Notes under the pieces: model-generated
Databases searched by the model: none
Seen by the model: only the letters and a program-made list of their open reading frames with translations
Told to the model about the DNA's origin: nothing
Translations under genes and position numbers: made by a program
In this document: in pieces, positions 55,513 through 64,000 of the stretch
Layout of the letters: every line of letters begins with the position of its first letter
Numbering within the stretch: the first letter of the stretch is position 1
Origin: Flavobacteriaceae bacterium GF1
GTDB taxonomy: Bacteria; Bacteroidota; Bacteroidia; Flavobacteriales; Flavobacteriaceae
DNA length: 64,000 nt
Direction of reading: 5' to 3'
Assembly (NCBI GenBank): GCA_009797885.1
Contig: WNKP01000001.1
Location: forward strand, 1 to 64,000

Positions 55513-56310
55513 ATGAAAAAAGTAATAACCGCAATTGTATTATTAAGTATAACATTTGGGATAGATGCCCAAAACGTATTTCCTGCAAATGGTAACGTAG
55601 GAATTGGAACTTTAAACCCTTTTTCAGGAACAGCAAATCACGGATTACATATCAACAAAGGAGCACATTCATCGATTCTGTTTAGCAACCCAGCTTCGGG
55701 TTCTGGCGGTATTATTCAAACTTCCGATGGAAAACAGCGAATTTTCATCGGAGCAAATTTGTATGATGATCAAAGTGGATCTTGGAGTTCCTTCCAAACC
55801 GGAAAAGGAAGTGCCGGAATCAGCATACTTGCGGACGAAGGGGATTGGGGGACGGTAATAGATTTTTTGACCTCACAATCTGATGGCCATTACAACCGGA
55901 GAATGAGAATTTTGGGAAACGGCAATATTGGAATTGGCACTGTAAATCCTAATGGGTGGAAATTAGCCGTAAATGGAAACATAAGAGCTAAGGAAATCAA
56001 AGTAGAGACGGGTTGGTCAGATTTTGTTTTCCATGACGATTATATATTACCAACGCTACAGGAAGTTGAAAAACATATCGAAGAAAAGGGTCACTTAAAG
56101 GATATTCCAAGTGCCAAAGAGGTAGCGGAAAATGGAATCTTCCTGGGGGAAATGGACTCCAAATTACTTCAAAAAATAGAGGAACTGACCCTTTATACCA
56201 TTCAGCAGGAAAAGAAAATAAAAAAACTTCAAGAAGAGAACCAAAAACTAAAATCCTTATCCAATAGGTTATCCAAAATAGAAAAATTACTGCTGGAAGC
56301 GAAAAAATAA
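55513..56310 (+). CDS. secreted tail-fibre-like N-VGIGT protein, paralogue 3
   Basis: A 265-residue protein with signal peptide (ending GIDAQ), NVGIGTLNPFSGTANHGLHI and NIGIGTVNPNGWKLAVNGNI motifs, and the C-terminal module WSDFVFHDDYILPTLQEVEK followed by KDIPSAKEVAENGIFLGEMD and SKLLQKIEELTLYTIQQEKK with a coiled tail. A 120-bp stretch (56101-56220) differs from paralogue 1 (54095-54214) at only three bases, all silent. It starts about 105 bp after paralogue 2. Confidence 0.75.
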   Translation: MKKVITAIVLLSITFGIDAQNVFPANGNVGIGTLNPFSGTANHGLHINKGAHSSILFSNPASGSGGIIQTSDGKQRIFIGANLYDDQSGSWSSFQTGKGSAGISILADEGDWGTVIDFLTSQSDGHYNRRMRILGNGNIGIGTVNPNGWKLAVNGNIRAKEIKVETGWSDFVFHDDYILPTLQEVEKHIEEKGHLKDIPSAKEVAENGIFLGEMDSKLLQKIEELTLYTIQQEKKIKKLQEENQKLKSLSNRLSKIEKLLLEAKK

Positions 56311-56500
56311 AAGGTTCGGATACGGATTATCCGTTACACCCTGCCTTCGCTCAAACTCACAATTGATGGGCTTGGGAAGTGAAGTTCTTACGTCCATTAC
56401 CCTGGGTAGTAGCGGTGGTCGTGCCCCATTGCAATGCATAAACGAAAATTGACTGTGACAAAATCCAGTTTCAATCGTCTTGGTTGAAAATCACATCAAA

Positions 56501-57151
56501 ATGAAAAATCAAAAAATTGGGGGAATAGCGGCCCTAATTGAAGCACTGCTTTATATCATCGGTATTGCCTTTCTTTTTATGGTTCTGTCCCCCGCTATGG
56601 ACGATACAAGTTCGGATATCGAAAAATTAGCGTTTATCCTTGAAAACAAAACCTTGTACCAAGTTTGGCACCTTTTGATCTATGTGGCTTTTGGATTGGT
56701 GCTCATCCCTTTGACCATTGCCATACACGAAAACTTCACTACCAATTCGGCAATTGGCAAAAAGGTCATGCCCATACTTGGGTTTATTTGGTCGGCATTG
56801 GTCATCTCAAGTGGAATGATAAGCAATATAGGCCTGGAAACGGTCAATGATCTATTCATTGAAGAGGAAACAACCGCGGTAACGGCTTGGGGGATTATCG
56901 GTGCCATTCAAAATGGTCTTGGTGGTGGCGTGGAAGTGGTAGGCGGACTCTGGGTATTTCTTATAAGCGCATATGGATTAAAGGAAAGTATTTTCCCCAA
57001 ATTCCTTAATTATCTTGGACTACTGGTTGGTGGTACTGGAATACTGACCGCAGTTCCCGGATTGGGAGGTTTAGGGCTTCTATTTGGGCTGACCCAGATT
57101 TTTTGGTTTGGTTGGATTGGAGCAGCTATGATACAACGTAAAAATCCTTAG
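56501..57151 (+). CDS. DUF4386-like integral membrane protein
   Basis: The ATG at 56501 starts 216 residues with about six hydrophobic helices (IGGIAALIEALLYIIGIAFL, LLIYVAFGLVLIPLTIAIH, MPILGFIWSALVISSGMISN, GGVEVVGGLWVFLISAYGLK). Layout resembles the DUF4386 family. Function unknown. It is convergent with hemL. Confidence 0.55.
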   Translation: MKNQKIGGIAALIEALLYIIGIAFLFMVLSPAMDDTSSDIEKLAFILENKTLYQVWHLLIYVAFGLVLIPLTIAIHENFTTNSAIGKKVMPILGFIWSALVISSGMISNIGLETVNDLFIEEETTAVTAWGIIGAIQNGLGGGVEVVGGLWVFLISAYGLKESIFPKFLNYLGLLVGGTGILTAVPGLGGLGLLFGLTQIFWFGWIGAAMIQRKNP

Positions 57152-57157
57152 AACTGA

Positions 57158-58435
57158 TCAAAACACTTTTCTTACCGCTTCCAAGGTCTTTGCCAAATCC
57201 GAATAACTGAGGGCATCATTTAAGAAATAACTTTCAAAAGCCGAGGGCGGAAGATATATCCCCTGCTCCAACATCCTGTGAAAGTACTTTTTGAAGGTAT
57301 CGTTATTCCCCTTTGCGGAGGAAGCAAAATCCACTACCGGGTGCTCGCAAAAATGTACGGAGATCATACTTCCAAAGCGGTTGATTTGATGGGCAATGCC
57401 TTTTTCGGTCAAGACTTCGGCAATTCCTTTATGGAGGTATTCCGTTTTTTGCATCAGGTTATCGAATACCTCTGGGTTTTGGTCTATTTCAGTCAACATG
57501 GCCAAGCCTGCGCCCATGGCCAAAGGATTACCGCTTAAGGTTCCCGCTTGATAGACCGGTCCCTCTGGGGCCAAATGTGCCATAATTTCGCCTCTGGCGG
57601 CAAAAGCGCCTACTGGCAGACCTCCACCTATCACCTTGCCAAACATCACAATATCCGCATCAATGCCCAGGGCCTCTTGTGCCCCACCCTTTGCCAAACG
57701 AAAACCGGTCATTACCTCATCAAAGAGCAACAGTATTTCTTCTTGAGTGCAAATTTCACGTAGCCCTTTTATAAAATCCTTGGAAGGCACAATACACCCC
57801 ATATTGCCGGCAACTGGCTCCAAAATAATACCTGCGATTTCCCCTTTATTGGCTTCCACCAGGGCTTTCACACTTTCCAAATTGTTATAATCGGCCAATA
57901 AGGTGTCCTTGGCCGTACCCTGTGTGACCCCGGGACTGTTGGGACTTCCAAAGGTTACCGCACCACTGCCCGCTTGGATCAAAAATGAATCCGAATGTCC
58001 ATGGTAGCAACCGGCAAATTTGATGATTTTATCCTTTCCGGTGTATCCCCTTGCCAGGCGCACGGCACTCATACACGCTTCGGTCCCGGAATTTACAAAG
58101 CGAATTTTATCAATATTGGGGACCATATGTACAGCAAGCTTGGCCAAGTCCGTTTCAACATCTGTGGGAATACCAAAGGAAGTTCCTTTTTGTGCTTTTT
58201 CAATTACCGCATTGATAACAGGTTCATGGGCATGACCAAATAACAACGGGCCCCAAGATGAGATATAATCAATATATTGATTGTCATCTTCGTCATATAA
58301 ATAGGCCCCTTTGGCCTGTTTGATAAAAATAGGCTCCCCACCTACGGCCTTAAATGCCCGCACGGGTGAATTGACCCCGCCTGGTATATATTTTTTCGCT
58401 TCTGCGAACAATTCACTGCTTCGCTGGTATCGCAT
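57158..58435 (-). CDS. hemL: glutamate-1-semialdehyde 2,1-aminomutase
   Basis: A 425-residue class III aminotransferase-fold enzyme with [18 protein letters not shown], the Asp239 in [12 protein letters not shown] and PLP-lysine Lys267 ([13 protein letters not shown]). It converts glutamate-1-semialdehyde to 5-aminolevulinate for haem synthesis by the C5 pathway. It is the last gene of a four-gene leftward operon, 5 bp after the glucosaminidase gene. Confidence 0.96.
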   Translation of the reverse strand: MRYQRSSELFAEAKKYIPGGVNSPVRAFKAVGGEPIFIKQAKGAYLYDEDDNQYIDYISSWGPLLFGHAHEPVINAVIEKAQKGTSFGIPTDVETDLAKLAVHMVPNIDKIRFVNSGTEACMSAVRLARGYTGKDKIIKFAGCYHGHSDSFLIQAGSGAVTFGSPNSPGVTQGTAKDTLLADYNNLESVKALVEANKGEIAGIILEPVAGNMGCIVPSKDFIKGLREICTQEEILLLFDEVMTGFRLAKGGAQEALGIDADIVMFGKVIGGGLPVGAFAARGEIMAHLAPEGPVYQAGTLSGNPLAMGAGLAMLTEIDQNPEVFDNLMQKTEYLHKGIAEVLTEKGIAHQINRFGSMISVHFCEHPVVDFASSAKGNNDTFKKYFHRMLEQGIYLPPSAFESYFLNDALSYSDLAKTLEAVRKVF

Positions 58436-58440
58436 CTCTC

Positions 58441-59286
58441 CTATTTTGACTTTACCTTCCTTAAGTTGAGCACTTGCCCAATGGCTATGTTGGTGTTCTT
58501 TAAATTGTTCAACTGCATGATTTCCTGTACGGAAACCGCGTACTTCTTTGATATGCCATAAAGGGTGTCCCCTTTTTTCACTACATGGGTAAAAACCTCA
58601 TAATCCTTCGTTTTGCGAACAGTTTCCAAGCCTTCATCCATAACTGCTTCATCAAATTCGTCCAAGTTGTACCGATCGATTAGTGCAATCAATTTCTGGG
58701 GGTATTTCTTATCGGTGGCATACCCCGCTTTTTTTAAACCATAGGCCCACTTCTTATAGTCATCCCTGCGGTAATTGAACAAAAACCGATAACGCGAACG
58801 TGAGGCCAAAAAGATACTATGGTCCCGAAACGAAAACATGGGATGGTTGTACTTTCGGAAACACTCCCCTTTGGCATCATCATCATGGAAATCATAATCC
58901 CCTTGCCATCCACTGTGGCATTTTATCCCAAAATGATTATTGGTCTTCTGGGTAAGTTCCCCCCTACCCGAGCCGCTCTCCAAAATCCCTTGGGCCAGGG
59001 TAATACTGGCAGGTATCCCAAAAGCCCGCATTTCGTATTGCGCTATTTGGGCAAATTCCTCGATATAATCCTGGGTGGATGCAATTGGAAACTTTTTAAA
59101 AAAGCCAGGATCGGCTGGTAATGGATACAATTCCGATGTGTTGAATTTAGTGGATTCAATTCCTGTATTGGGGGTGTACACCACCTTTTTTCCCGGTTCT
59201 TGCTTCACCGTGCGGGCGGTACGCTTTTTTGCACCACACCCTACTAAAAACAAAATGGCAATACTGCCTAAAAAACGTGTAATCAT
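58441..59286 (-). CDS. glucosaminidase (GH73) lipoprotein with LysM
   Basis: A 281-residue lipoprotein (lipobox AILFLVGC). GH73 domain at about 70-215 ([20 protein letters not shown] with the catalytic Glu, [40 protein letters not shown]) and a C-terminal LysM at about 232-277 ([20 protein letters not shown] and IAIGQVLNL). It cleaves peptidoglycan glycan strands. Its start overlaps the stop of the ACC deaminase-like gene in ATGA. Confidence 0.9.
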   Translation of the reverse strand: MITRFLGSIAILFLVGCGAKKRTARTVKQEPGKKVVYTPNTGIESTKFNTSELYPLPADPGFFKKFPIASTQDYIEEFAQIAQYEMRAFGIPASITLAQGILESGSGRGELTQKTNNHFGIKCHSGWQGDYDFHDDDAKGECFRKYNHPMFSFRDHSIFLASRSRYRFLFNYRRDDYKKWAYGLKKAGYATDKKYPQKLIALIDRYNLDEFDEAVMDEGLETVRKTKDYEVFTHVVKKGDTLYGISKKYAVSVQEIMQLNNLKNTNIAIGQVLNLRKVKSK

Positions 59287-60191
59287 AGATTGATCAACGG
59301 TAAATTCTTCTTTTTCAGTACCTCGTTCATACCATAGATTCCTTGTAACCCCCCTGTATGGACGGCCAAAATCTTGGCTCCCGCCTTAAACCCATTGTTC
59401 GCAATCATATCCAGCAGACCAAAAAACAGCTTTCCCGTATAAACTGGATCGGAAGCAATCCCTGTCTGTTCCTTAAACGTATTGATGCTTGCAATAAGCT
59501 CAGGGGTTACCTTGGCATATCCCCCAAAATGGTAATCGGTAATCAATTTCCAATTGGGTCTGGTCACAAATTTACGAATGGAATCGATTAAAAAATCACC
59601 TTTTAAGGCGGAGAAACCCAAAACCCGTTGATGTGCTGCGCTTGCATTGACAAGTCCAGCCATCGTACCCCCGGTGCCCACGCAGGTTGCAATGATATCA
59701 AATTCCGTATCGCTTAGTGTCAAAATTTCCTCACAGCCCTTTACGGCCAAAGTATTTGTACCCCCCTCTGGAAGCAGGTAAAAATCCCCATATTCCATTC
59801 GTAGTTTTTCAATAAAAGTCTTATCGTCCTTTGTTCGGTACACTTCCCTACTTACAAAATGAAATCGCATGCCATATTCGGAGGCGAGTTTCAATGTGGG
59901 ATTGGTCCCCCATCCTTCTTTAAGCTCTTCCCCACGTATGACCCCAATGGTCCCAAAACCATACTCTTTTCCGGCACAGGCCACCGCAGCGATATGGTTG
60001 GAGAAGGCTCCGCCAAAGGTGAGCAATACATCAAAATTTTGTGCTTTGGCCCTTTGCAGATTGTACTTTAGCTTACGGTACTTATTTCCCGAAATAATGG
60101 GATGAAGAAGGTCTTCCCGTTTCACGGCAAGGGTTACCTGCTTTTTGAAAAGTAAGGGAAGGGTAATCTGCTGATTGGGGATGGGGTTCAA
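59283..60191 (-). CDS. ACC deaminase/D-cysteine desulfhydrase family PLP enzyme
   Basis: TTG start, placed directly after the upstream TAA (TAATTG). A 302-residue fold-type II PLP enzyme with the Lys37 in SGNKYRKLKYN, LLTFGGAFSNHIAAVACAGK, and the phosphate-binding Gly-rich TCVGTGGTMAGLVNAS. Members deaminate 1-aminocyclopropane-1-carboxylate or act on D-cysteine; the actual substrate is not determined. Third gene of the four-gene operon and translationally linked at both ends. Confidence 0.85.
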   Translation of the reverse strand: MNPIPNQQITLPLLFKKQVTLAVKREDLLHPIISGNKYRKLKYNLQRAKAQNFDVLLTFGGAFSNHIAAVACAGKEYGFGTIGVIRGEELKEGWGTNPTLKLASEYGMRFHFVSREVYRTKDDKTFIEKLRMEYGDFYLLPEGGTNTLAVKGCEEILTLSDTEFDIIATCVGTGGTMAGLVNASAAHQRVLGFSALKGDFLIDSIRKFVTRPNWKLITDYHFGGYAKVTPELIASINTFKEQTGIASDPVYTGKLFFGLLDMIANNGFKAGAKILAVHTGGLQGIYGMNEVLKKKNLPLINL

Positions 60192-60524
60192 TTACGGTCT
60201 AAAAATATAGTTTAGAAAGCTATAGGGTTTCCTCCTATCCGTATAGCCTAAATCCATTTCGTTGGCATAGGCCTCCCGTTCAAAGCTGATGTTTTGATAG
60301 GCCCTGTAACTATCCAAATATAGAAGGGTCCGTAGCAACCATTCCAACATATACCAAAAATAAAAGGGCAGTACCAAGAGCTCCGACTGTTGCTTTAGAT
60401 GGATTTTCTCATGGTTAATAAGCACCACATCATCTTTATGGCTATCTTCTTTTACAATAATAAAGGGCCAAAGGGTAAGACCCACGTAGTTTTTCCTAAA
60501 GAAATGTCTAAAAACCAATATCAT
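60192..60524 (-). CDS. small membrane-associated HExxH protein
   Basis: A 110-residue protein with one hydrophobic segment and the motif NHEKIHLKQQSE, an HExxH-type zinc motif, followed by an aromatic helix and ERAYANE-type ending (YRAYQNISFEREAYANE). It recalls the N-terminal membrane-bound zinc proteases such as the M48/M56 core. Whether it is active is unknown. First gene of the leftward operon; the next start follows its stop without a gap. I do not know a described family name. Confidence 0.55.
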   Translation of the reverse strand: MILVFRHFFRKNYVGLTLWPFIIVKEDSHKDDVVLINHEKIHLKQQSELLVLPFYFWYMLEWLLRTLLYLDSYRAYQNISFEREAYANEMDLGYTDRRKPYSFLNYIFRP

Positions 60525-60566
60525 ATTTCAGTTCCTTTTATGAACCTATTTTGATGGTGGGGTGAA

Positions 60567-60574
60567 CAAATATA
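60567..60574 (-). promoter_or_regulatory. -7 element of the hemL operon
   Basis: Minus-strand TATATTTG is a perfect TAnnTTTG, 43 bp upstream of the first gene of the leftward operon (60524). A TTG lies only 15 bp upstream of it. Confidence 0.5.
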
Positions 60575-60687
60575 CTTTTTTCTTTTTCCCAATGGAATAA
60601 ACCGGGTTTAACGACCATTATTTTGGATGAAACCCTAAGAAGTCCTTAAAATCCTTTAAAATACGCCATTTGAAGTGTAACTTAGTG

Positions 60688-60695
60688 TAACTTTG
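60688..60695 (+). promoter_or_regulatory. -7 element upstream of the DUF5522 gene
   Basis: TAACTTTG is a perfect TAnnTTTG, 22 bp before the ATG. TTTG at 60669-60672 lies 15 bp upstream, closer than the usual 19-21 bp. A related copy GTGTAACTTAG precedes it. Confidence 0.45.
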
Positions 60696-60716
60696 AGAAT
60701 AGCAAGAATAAGCTAA

Positions 60717-60878
<162 letters not shown>

Positions 60879-60950
60879 CTTGGTTTTCGGCATAATATTT
60901 GTGGTGGTTTAAGAAAAGTTCGCTTTCGGTTTAACTCAAAAAATTATGCT

Positions 60951-61565
60951 ATGAAAAAGATAAAACTACTTACCTTACCCTTAGTACTACTGCTATTTCT
61001 AACCTCCTGTTCAACGGTACAGGTCATTGCCGATTATGATAGACAGGTAAATTTTAATGAATACAGGACCTATGCCTTTTACAAAACGGGCATTGATAGG
61101 GCCCAGATATCCGATTTGGACAAAAAACGCATTCTGAAAGCCATTGAAACCGAAATGGCCAATAGGGGATTCACCAAATCCCGAAACCCAGATATTTTGG
61201 TAAGTATCTTTACCAAGGAACGCGAACAGGTAGATGTCTACAACAACAACTTTGGTTGGGGTTGGGGAGGAATTGGCTGGGGCGGCTGGGGCTGGGGCGG
61301 CTGGGGCTGGAATCCTTGGATATGGGGTCCTGGTTGGGGCTGGGGCGGAGGCTGGGGTCCAAATGTTTCCACCCGCACCGAAGGCTCACTCTATATTGAC
61401 CTTATCGATGCCAACAATAAAGAACTGGTATGGCAAGGGCGTGGTATTGGCACGTTGAACAACACCAAAAACATAGACAAAAAAGAAGACCGTATACGAA
61501 AGTTCGTTTCGGAGATATTGGAAGAATATCCCCCGAATCGGGAAATCGCGGCAAACGGCCTTTAA
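60951..61565 (+). CDS. DUF4136 lipoprotein with Gly/Trp-rich insertion
   Basis: A 204-residue lipoprotein (lipobox LLFLTSC). Residues about 25-90 and 140-204 match DUF4136 (VNFNEYRTYAFYKTG, IDLIDANNKELVWQGRGIG). Between them is a low-complexity insert (about 100-142) made of Gly-Trp repeats such as GWGWGGIGWGGWGWGGW. The insert may be a loop or surface patch; it could also be a repeat-length variation hotspot. Likely outer-membrane anchored; role unknown. Confidence 0.8.
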   Translation: MKKIKLLTLPLVLLLFLTSCSTVQVIADYDRQVNFNEYRTYAFYKTGIDRAQISDLDKKRILKAIETEMANRGFTKSRNPDILVSIFTKEREQVDVYNNNFGWGWGGIGWGGWGWGGWGWNPWIWGPGWGWGGGWGPNVSTRTEGSLYIDLIDANNKELVWQGRGIGTLNNTKNIDKKEDRIRKFVSEILEEYPPNREIAANGL

Positions 61566-61745
61566 GGTCTTTTGAAACCTTATAGTAAAGCGAAGAATCT
61601 ACTGCCCCCGATGTTTTGTTTGAGTGTTTATTGTGGTCATGGGGTGATAGGTTCTTCGTTTTCGTCTGAATAATCGATTTTCCGTCCAATACATCAAGCC
61701 TATTGCATACAATCTTTTTATCTTTAGGGTAATACCTGGAATGCA

Positions 61746-62252
61746 ATGGAATACTATTTGGCCCAAGCCAATATTGCTCGTTTTAAAGCTCAACTGGACC
61801 ATCCCATAATGAAGGAATTTGTGGATTTTTTGGAACCTGTCAACAAATTTGCAGAAGAGAGTCCCGGTTTTGTTTGGCGTTTGAAAGATGACCAGGGAAG
61901 GCCGGCCTCCTATATCCAATCCCCCTTTAAGGATGAAAATATGGCCGTAAACATTAGCCTTTGGGAAGATGTGGATGCTTTTAAAGCTTTCGTTTATGGT
62001 TCAGTACACAGCTATTTTTTGCGGAATAAAAAAAAATGGTTCGATGTAAAGGGCCCGTCCCAATTTGTACTATGGTGGTTGCCCAAAGGGGAGTTGCCCA
62101 CCTTGGATATGGCAAAGGAGAAACTGGAATTCCTGGAACAAAACGGAGCATCCCCACAAGCCTTTACCATGGCAGAGTTCTATGATTGCACGGGCCACAG
62201 AATAGCCGCTCCACTTTCACGCCTACGCATGAAGCACAACAGTTCAGAATGA
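61746..62252 (+). CDS. DUF3291 family protein
   Basis: A 168-residue cytoplasmic-type protein with the DUF3291 opening MEYYLAQANIARFKAQLDHP and conserved FVWRLKDDQGRPASYIQSPF, the aromatic block VHSYFLRNKKKWFD and LWWLPKGELPTLDMAKEKLE. The fold resembles small antibiotic-biosynthesis monooxygenase-type proteins. Its stop (TGA at 62250-62252) lies 9 bp before the hydroxylase start, so the two are probably one operon. Confidence 0.85.
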   Translation: MEYYLAQANIARFKAQLDHPIMKEFVDFLEPVNKFAEESPGFVWRLKDDQGRPASYIQSPFKDENMAVNISLWEDVDAFKAFVYGSVHSYFLRNKKKWFDVKGPSQFVLWWLPKGELPTLDMAKEKLEFLEQNGASPQAFTMAEFYDCTGHRIAAPLSRLRMKHNSSE

Positions 62253-62261
62253 TAATAAACT

Positions 62262-64000
62262 ATGGAAACAGCATATGAAAGCAATCCAGTATTGGATAAA
62301 CTACCAGAGCATTTAAGGCAATACATCAAACCCCAAAACTATGATGAATACACTCCCGTAGATCAAGCAGTTTGGAGGTACGTGATGCGTAAGAACGTTG
62401 ACTATTTGAGCAAGGTAGCCCATAAATCCTATGTAGAAGGATTACAAAAAACGGGCATATCCATAGACCATATTCCCAATATGTACGGTATGAACCGCAT
62501 CCTAAAGGAAATAGGATGGGCAGCCGTTGCGGTGGATGGCTTTATTCCACCCTCTGCCTTCATGGAATTCCAGGCCTACAACGTCTTGGTCATTGCCTCG
62601 GACATTAGGCAGTTGGAAAACATAGAATACACCCCAGCTCCAGATATCATCCATGAAGGTGCTGGACATGCCCCCATCATAGCCAATCCGGAGTATGCGG
62701 AATATTTAAGGCGATTTGGGGAAATCGGGGCCAAAGCCATTTCCAGTGCCATGGATTACGAACTATATGATGCCGTTCGTCATCTTTCCATAATTAAGGA
62801 AGCGGAAGGGACACCCCGGGAAGAGATTGGGAAAGCAGAAAAAAAGATTGAGCATCTCCAGGAGAACATGGGGATACCAAGTGAAATGGCATTGATCAGA
62901 AACCTGCATTGGTGGACCGTGGAATATGGATTGATCGGTGAACTGGACAATCCCAAAATCTACGGGGCAGGACTGCTCTCCTCCATTGGCGAAAGTACCT
63001 GGTGCATGACGGACCAGGTAAAAAAAATACCCTATACCATAGAAGCAGCACACACTTCCTTTGACATTACAAAACCACAACCCCAACTTTTTGTAACCCC
63101 AAATTTCGCGCATTTAAGTCAGGTCTTGGAGGATTTTGCGAACACCATGGCCTTACGTACCGGGGGATTAAAAGGGGTCCAAAAATTGGTAACCTCCAAA
63201 GCCCTTGGCACTGTAGAGTTGAGTACAGGACTGCAAATATCCGGATGCTTCAACAACATCATTGAAAAGGACGGAAAACCCATATACCTCCGTACCGTAG
63301 GGCCCACGGCACTATCGTATCGGGAAAAGGAACTGGTGGGCCATGGCGTGGAGCAGCATCCGGAAGGTTTTGGTTCCCCAGTGGGCAAACTGAAAGGCAT
63401 CAATTTGGCCATTGAGGACATGAGCCCCAGGGACTTAAAGGCATACAACATTTTTGAAGGGGAACGCATTGCACTGGAATTTGAAGGTGGGGTAAAGGTA
63501 GAGGGCGAAATTGTTACAGGAACCCGAAACCTTAAAGGGGAGATCATCCTCATCACTTTTAAGGAATGTAAGGTTACCCATGATGACACCATTCTATTCC
63601 TCCCCGAATGGGGGTTGTACCATATGGCCGTTGGGGAAAAAATAGTATCGGCCTTTAATGGCCCTGCGGATTTAAAAAGCTTTGACCTCATTTCCCATGA
63701 ACTTACGGAAACCACCATTAAAAAGAACAGGGATTCCGATTTGATCAGATTGGAAACCTACTACAGACAGGTGCGGGATTATAGGGAAGGGAAAAACACC
63801 TACACTTCCAGGGGAAAACTTTTTGAAGAGTTTAAATTGCATTTTCCCAATGATTGGTTGCTGCCCGTGGAGCTTTATGAATTGGCTTTACAGGGCAATA
63901 GAAAGGCCTTGGTCAATGACATTGAGGAGCATCTGGAAAAAGTTAAGCAGAATAGGCCCAAAGTAGGCCGTTTAATAGATGATGGGTTGGAACTTGCCCA
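62262..64000 (+). CDS. aromatic amino acid hydroxylase (partial at window end)
   Basis: The frame runs off the window after 579 codons. N-terminal METAYESNPVLDKLPEHLRQ; catalytic block with iron ligands His131 and His136 (IIHEGAGHAPIIANPEYAEY), followed by AISSAMDYELYDAVRHLSII and the WWTVEYGLIGELDNPKIYGA segment. This matches the phenylalanine/aromatic amino acid hydroxylase fold. The C-terminal half (about 300-579) is long and typical of the Bacteroidota version. It uses tetrahydropterin and Fe(II). Only a few residues are likely to be missing. Confidence 0.88.
   Translation, partial: METAYESNPVLDKLPEHLRQYIKPQNYDEYTPVDQAVWRYVMRKNVDYLSKVAHKSYVEGLQKTGISIDHIPNMYGMNRILKEIGWAAVAVDGFIPPSAFMEFQAYNVLVIASDIRQLENIEYTPAPDIIHEGAGHAPIIANPEYAEYLRRFGEIGAKAISSAMDYELYDAVRHLSIIKEAEGTPREEIGKAEKKIEHLQENMGIPSEMALIRNLHWWTVEYGLIGELDNPKIYGAGLLSSIGESTWCMTDQVKKIPYTIEAAHTSFDITKPQPQLFVTPNFAHLSQVLEDFANTMALRTGGLKGVQKLVTSKALGTVELSTGLQISGCFNNIIEKDGKPIYLRTVGPTALSYREKELVGHGVEQHPEGFGSPVGKLKGINLAIEDMSPRDLKAYNIFEGERIALEFEGGVKVEGEIVTGTRNLKGEIILITFKECKVTHDDTILFLPEWGLYHMAVGEKIVSAFNGPADLKSFDLISHELTETTIKKNRDSDLIRLETYYRQVRDYREGKNTYTSRGKLFEEFKLHFPNDWLLPVELYELALQGNRKALVNDIEEHLEKVKQNRPKVGRLIDDGLELA

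Noticed and set aside
53582-56310. Prophage or contractile injection system
   Set aside because: The three proteins have signal peptides and no capsid, tail sheath, baseplate, integrase or terminase gene lies nearby.

Overview
The window looks like a chromosomal segment of a marine Flavobacteriaceae bacterium (Bacteroidota; the Muricauda/Allomuricauda/Maribacter neighbourhood is an inference, not shown). The evidence is a SusC/SusD pair, a TonB receptor with DUF4249 partner, a Porin_10-type porin, many short Sec or lipobox signal peptides, DUF5522, DUF3291 and DUF4136 proteins, and promoters of the Bacteroidota type (TTG, then about 19-21 bp, then TAnnTTTG) with very short leaders. GC is moderate (low to mid 40s per cent by eye). 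I see no rRNA, tRNA, CRISPR array or intact mobile element.

Layout. 1-2161: start of a leftward gene with a good promoter, then a porin. 2414-8920: leftward operon of a secreted unknown protein, a TonB-dependent receptor with STN domain, a DUF4249 lipoprotein and a large secreted protein with plug-like C-terminus. 9022-16552: leftward SusC-SusD-lipoprotein operon with its own terminator, followed by an arylsulfotransferase lipoprotein and a decayed SusD tail. 16764-29576: mostly rightward housekeeping and envelope genes (rnhB, beta-propeller lipoprotein, OmpA, TapB-like, lipB, SGNH hydrolase, a small YqaE/Pmp3 protein, a membrane-bound LuxR-type regulator, thioredoxin, lysS, SLC13 transporter). 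29627-31982: leftward secreted LRR protein and two adjacent secreted proteins made of an acidic repeat I do not recognise. 32250-38623: DUF5117-type metalloprotease and small envelope proteins, a VOC protein and an MFS transporter.

38714-53325 is the accessory part. A GH3 enzyme and a Nudix-type regulator with a degenerate Nudix box diverge from an 81-bp region packed with palindromes and two overlapping promoters. It is followed by an ankyrin/PD40 fusion, an outer-membrane barrel protein, two copies of a dispersed palindromic repeat, a hydrolase, a GNAT, a clan GH-A-like lipoprotein, a TPR membrane regulator, an MddA-like methyltransferase, truncated genes (DUF1772, adenylate cyclase) and an AraC regulator. 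53582-56310 holds three tandem secreted paralogues with tail-fibre-like N-VGIGT motifs and a shared C-terminal module. 57158-60524 is a leftward operon ending in hemL, and 60717-64000 is rightward, ending inside an aromatic amino acid hydroxylase.

The strongest candidates for something undescribed are the two LGFxT/YLPxGFDPY repeat proteins (30602-31982), the self-contained GH3/Nudix regulatory switch (41137-41219), and the tandem N-VGIGT family with recent gene conversion (53582-56310). No clear multi-gene defence or biosynthetic system was found.
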